64,000 nucleotides of DNA from Brevibacillus reuszeri (lineage in GTDB: Bacteria; Bacillota; Bacilli; Brevibacillales; Brevibacillaceae). The DNA is taken from assembly GCF_001187725.1 (NCBI RefSeq), contig NZ_LGIQ01000009.1:1735493-1799492 (forward strand), in the 5' to 3' direction. Position 1 is the stretch's first letter, and each line of letters opens with the position of its first letter. Shown one piece after another: positions 62,016-64,000 of the stretch. The notes beneath the pieces are model-generated. The model was not told the origin of the DNA. It worked only from the letters and a program-made list of their open reading frames with translations, and ran no database searches. The position numbers and the translations under genes were made by a program.

Positions 62016-62167
62016 CGGTTCCTCCATGTAGAATTGTCATATAACGTGATCCATTCATTCATGAAAATCATGTAAAGAAAAGATTTACTCCCTACTAACC
62101 CAGGAAAAATGGGTGTAAAATGATGACGCTAAGCAAATCGGGGCGTATCGCCAAGAAAGGTGACATC

Positions 62168-63538
62168 ATGGAAGCGACACTCGCAAAGCAGCCAAAGAAA
62201 CGGCAGGAAGCCAAGCAGTTTAATCTGTTCGCTTTGACGTGGCCCATCTTTTTGGAGCTTTTTCTTTTTACACTTATTGGTATTACAGATACATTCATGC
62301 TGAGTGGCGTTTCTGATCAGGCTGTTTCTGCCGTTGGGGCAGCCAATCAGTTTCTGTTTATCGCCATTCTTGTGCTGGAGGTAGTGGGGAACGGTGCATC
62401 GATTGTAGTTGCCCAGTACATTGGCTCCAAAAAAATGCATGACGCGGCAAAGGTAGGGGCAATAGCGGTCACCCTCAATCTGATGATCGGAATTTTGATC
62501 AGCGTAGGCTTTGTCTTGTATGGAAATGCACTTTTGCAAAGTGTAAATCTCCAAGGTAAGATTTTGACCATGGCTCAGTCGTATACAGCGATTGTCGGTG
62601 GAGGTCTGTTTCTGCAAGCCATTATTAATACATTGGCAAGCATCATTCGTACGTACGGGTTTACAAGAGAAAGTATGTATATTTCACTGGGCATCAACAT
62701 TATTCACGTGATTGGAAATTACCTGCTTATCTTCGGACATTTTGGCTTTCCGACACTAGGCGTAGAAGGGGCAGCGATTTCAACCGTGCTGAGCAGAGGG
62801 CTTGGCTTGCTCATCTTTTTCTGGGCGTTCTATCGTCTGATCGAGGTGAAGGTTTCACTGAGGGACTACTTTACCCTCACCAAGTCATATGTCAGTAAAA
62901 TTTGTCGAGTGGGAATCCCCTCAGCATTCGAGCAGATCACATATCATGCCTGCCAGTCTGTCTTTTTGTATTACGTGACCTTTCTGGGTGCAGCATCGCT
63001 TGCTTCGCGACAGTATGTCCAGAATGTTTCCATGTTTATTTATTTGTTTAGTGTTGCGATTGGAATGGGGACAGCGATCATTACCGGTCGCTTGGTTGGA
63101 GCAGGCAGGCGTGATGAAGCATATGGACGCGTATGGAAAAGCCTGCGGTGGGGACTCGTTTATACGGTCGTCATCAATACAGTCATTATTATTTTCCGCG
63201 AGCCGATTATGCGTTTGTTTACGGAAGACCCTGACATACTTCGCATCAGTACACAGATTATCCTGCTGAGCATATTGCTCGAGACGGGGCGAGTCTTTAA
63301 CATCGTCTTGATCAATTCCTTGCGCGCAGCTGGTGATGCACAGTTTCCGGTCTACATGGGCTTGATCTCGATGGTTGGCATCAGTTTGCCGCTTGGCTAC
63401 GTACTCGCTTTCCACGCCAATATGGGGCTGTCTGGGGTGTGGCTCGCTGTGGCAGCGGACGAGTGGATTCGCGGGATCGTGATGTTTTTCCGCTGGCGAA
63501 GCAAAGCATGGGAACGAAAAACACTTATCGATCCGTGA
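62168..63538 (+). CDS. MATE family efflux transporter
   Basis: A 456-residue, twelve-helix antiporter of the MATE family (Na+ or H+ driven), with the two-fold pseudo-repeat. Characteristic parts are FALTWPIFLELFLFTLIGIT then TDTFMLSGVSDQAVSAVG, QYIGSKKMHDAAKVGAIAV, and in the second half LASRQYVQNVSMFIYLFSVA then TAIITGRLVGAGRRDEAYG. The start ATG 62168 has AAAGGTGA 5 bases upstream and is preferred to 62120. It is divergent from the Crp/Fnr gene, which suggests co-regulation. Substrates (drugs or cations) cannot be inferred. The gap to the next gene shows no clear terminator. Confidence 0.93.
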   Translation: MEATLAKQPKKRQEAKQFNLFALTWPIFLELFLFTLIGITDTFMLSGVSDQAVSAVGAANQFLFIAILVLEVVGNGASIVVAQYIGSKKMHDAAKVGAIAVTLNLMIGILISVGFVLYGNALLQSVNLQGKILTMAQSYTAIVGGGLFLQAIINTLASIIRTYGFTRESMYISLGINIIHVIGNYLLIFGHFGFPTLGVEGAAISTVLSRGLGLLIFFWAFYRLIEVKVSLRDYFTLTKSYVSKICRVGIPSAFEQITYHACQSVFLYYVTFLGAASLASRQYVQNVSMFIYLFSVAIGMGTAIITGRLVGAGRRDEAYGRVWKSLRWGLVYTVVINTVIIIFREPIMRLFTEDPDILRISTQIILLSILLETGRVFNIVLINSLRAAGDAQFPVYMGLISMVGISLPLGYVLAFHANMGLSGVWLAVAADEWIRGIVMFFRWRSKAWERKTLIDP

Positions 63539-63668
63539 GCGTGATACAAAAACGGGTCACCCTCCGTCTACAGACCGAATGGAAAACAACTCTAGGGTCC
63601 GATGGTTTTCCCGCGTGTTCGTGCTACACTTTACCTAAGAAGAATATGGACTGGTAAGGGAGATAGAG

Positions 63669-64000
63669 ATGAAACGCTGGATAGGAGTAGGTTTACTAAT
63701 AGCGGCACTGAGCCTGGCTGGATGCAGCAGCCTGGAGATGGAGGAGAGCAAGAGACAATTGGAGCTGCCTATGGATTCCATCGAAGCGCTGGATATTCAG
63801 ACTGAATCGGGCGACTTGATTGTAAAAGGCGATGAAAAGGCGACCTCCATCAAAGTAGAAGCGACCATTAAAAAATCAAAGAGTGTCCCTGATGAGGACA
63901 TCACCGTTACTTTAGAGAAGGATGGAAATACAGCCAAGCTGGTTTCGAAGACAAAAGGTGGCTTTGGAGTTCGGATTACGGATATTACACTGAACGTCAC
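63669..64000 (+). CDS. DUF4097-like lipoprotein (C-terminus beyond window)
   Basis: At least 110 residues from ATG 63669 (AAGGGAG upstream) with no stop before the window edge. The signal MKRWIGVGLLIAALSLAGCS has lipobox LAGC (Cys19). Then MDSIEALDIQTESGDLIVKG and TSIKVEATIKKSK match the beta-helical repeats of DUF4097/adhesin-like proteins. It should be anchored on the outer face of the membrane, possibly as an envelope-stress sensor or scaffold. The rest of the protein and its operon lie outside. Confidence 0.8.
   Translation, partial: MKRWIGVGLLIAALSLAGCSSLEMEESKRQLELPMDSIEALDIQTESGDLIVKGDEKATSIKVEATIKKSKSVPDEDITVTLEKDGNTAKLVSKTKGGFGVRITDITLNV

Overview
The window reads as chromosomal DNA of a low-to-mid GC, aerobic, spore-former-type Firmicute, most likely Brevibacillus or a close relative. 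This is inferred from strong AGGAGG-type ribosome sites, frequent TTG/GTG starts, an LPXTG adhesin with its own sortase, a bacterial NO synthase and RND-type exporters whose periplasmic subunit is a lipoprotein. I see no rRNA, tRNA, CRISPR array, prophage or intact insertion sequence.

Left part (1-8.7 kb): the start of a lactate-utilisation operon (lutA, partial lutB, minus strand); two short-chain dehydrogenases diverging from a TetR regulator; then an RND efflux pair (lipoprotein adaptor plus pump). Both sides of the TetR gene carry striking palindromes. Next (8.9-21.5 kb) is a long catabolic operon: a DUF3870 protein, two M24 (Xaa-Pro dipeptidase/creatinase fold) proteins, a complete dipeptide-type ABC importer (binding protein, two permeases, two ATPases), an AstE/aspartoacylase-like deacylase, a DUF885-like metallopeptidase, a class-III PLP aminotransferase/aminomutase and a cupin. 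Both M24 genes are preceded by homologous structured leader RNAs ending in intrinsic terminators. One helix covaries between the two copies, which suggests an uncharacterised riboswitch-like attenuator. A STAND-type ATPase regulator follows.

Middle (24-34 kb): a nitric-oxide signalling block (REC-HD-GYP, H-NOX, cytosolic hybrid kinase, single REC protein) beside a bacterial NO synthase. A deletion scar between them fused a response-regulator fragment to the tail of an unrelated membrane protein. An ECF sigma/anti-sigma pair, a secreted GHL10-type glycosidase and an LCAT-like lipase follow. Then (34.1-40.5 kb) come a roughly 1,900-residue LPXTG adhesin with isopeptide (SpaA/Cna-B) domains and a PDPGTT repeat stalk, and a dedicated class-D-type sortase.

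Right part (41.7-58.1 kb): a divergent ten-gene block built around a 1,132-residue tubulin/FtsZ-like protein, two membrane-linked vWA proteins, a double-GTPase-type protein with a zinc ribbon, its GAP1-like partner and several unassigned coiled-coil, zinc-ribbon and SH3 proteins. This is the strongest candidate for a poorly described multi-component machine, probably NTP-dependent membrane remodelling or a conflict/stress system. The window ends with a metallo-beta-lactamase-fold hydrolase, a second ECF/anti-sigma pair, an AhpD-like protein, a Crp/Fnr regulator, a MATE exporter and the start of a DUF4097 lipoprotein. A 39-bp hairpin/Shine-Dalgarno element occurs twice, 21 kb apart.
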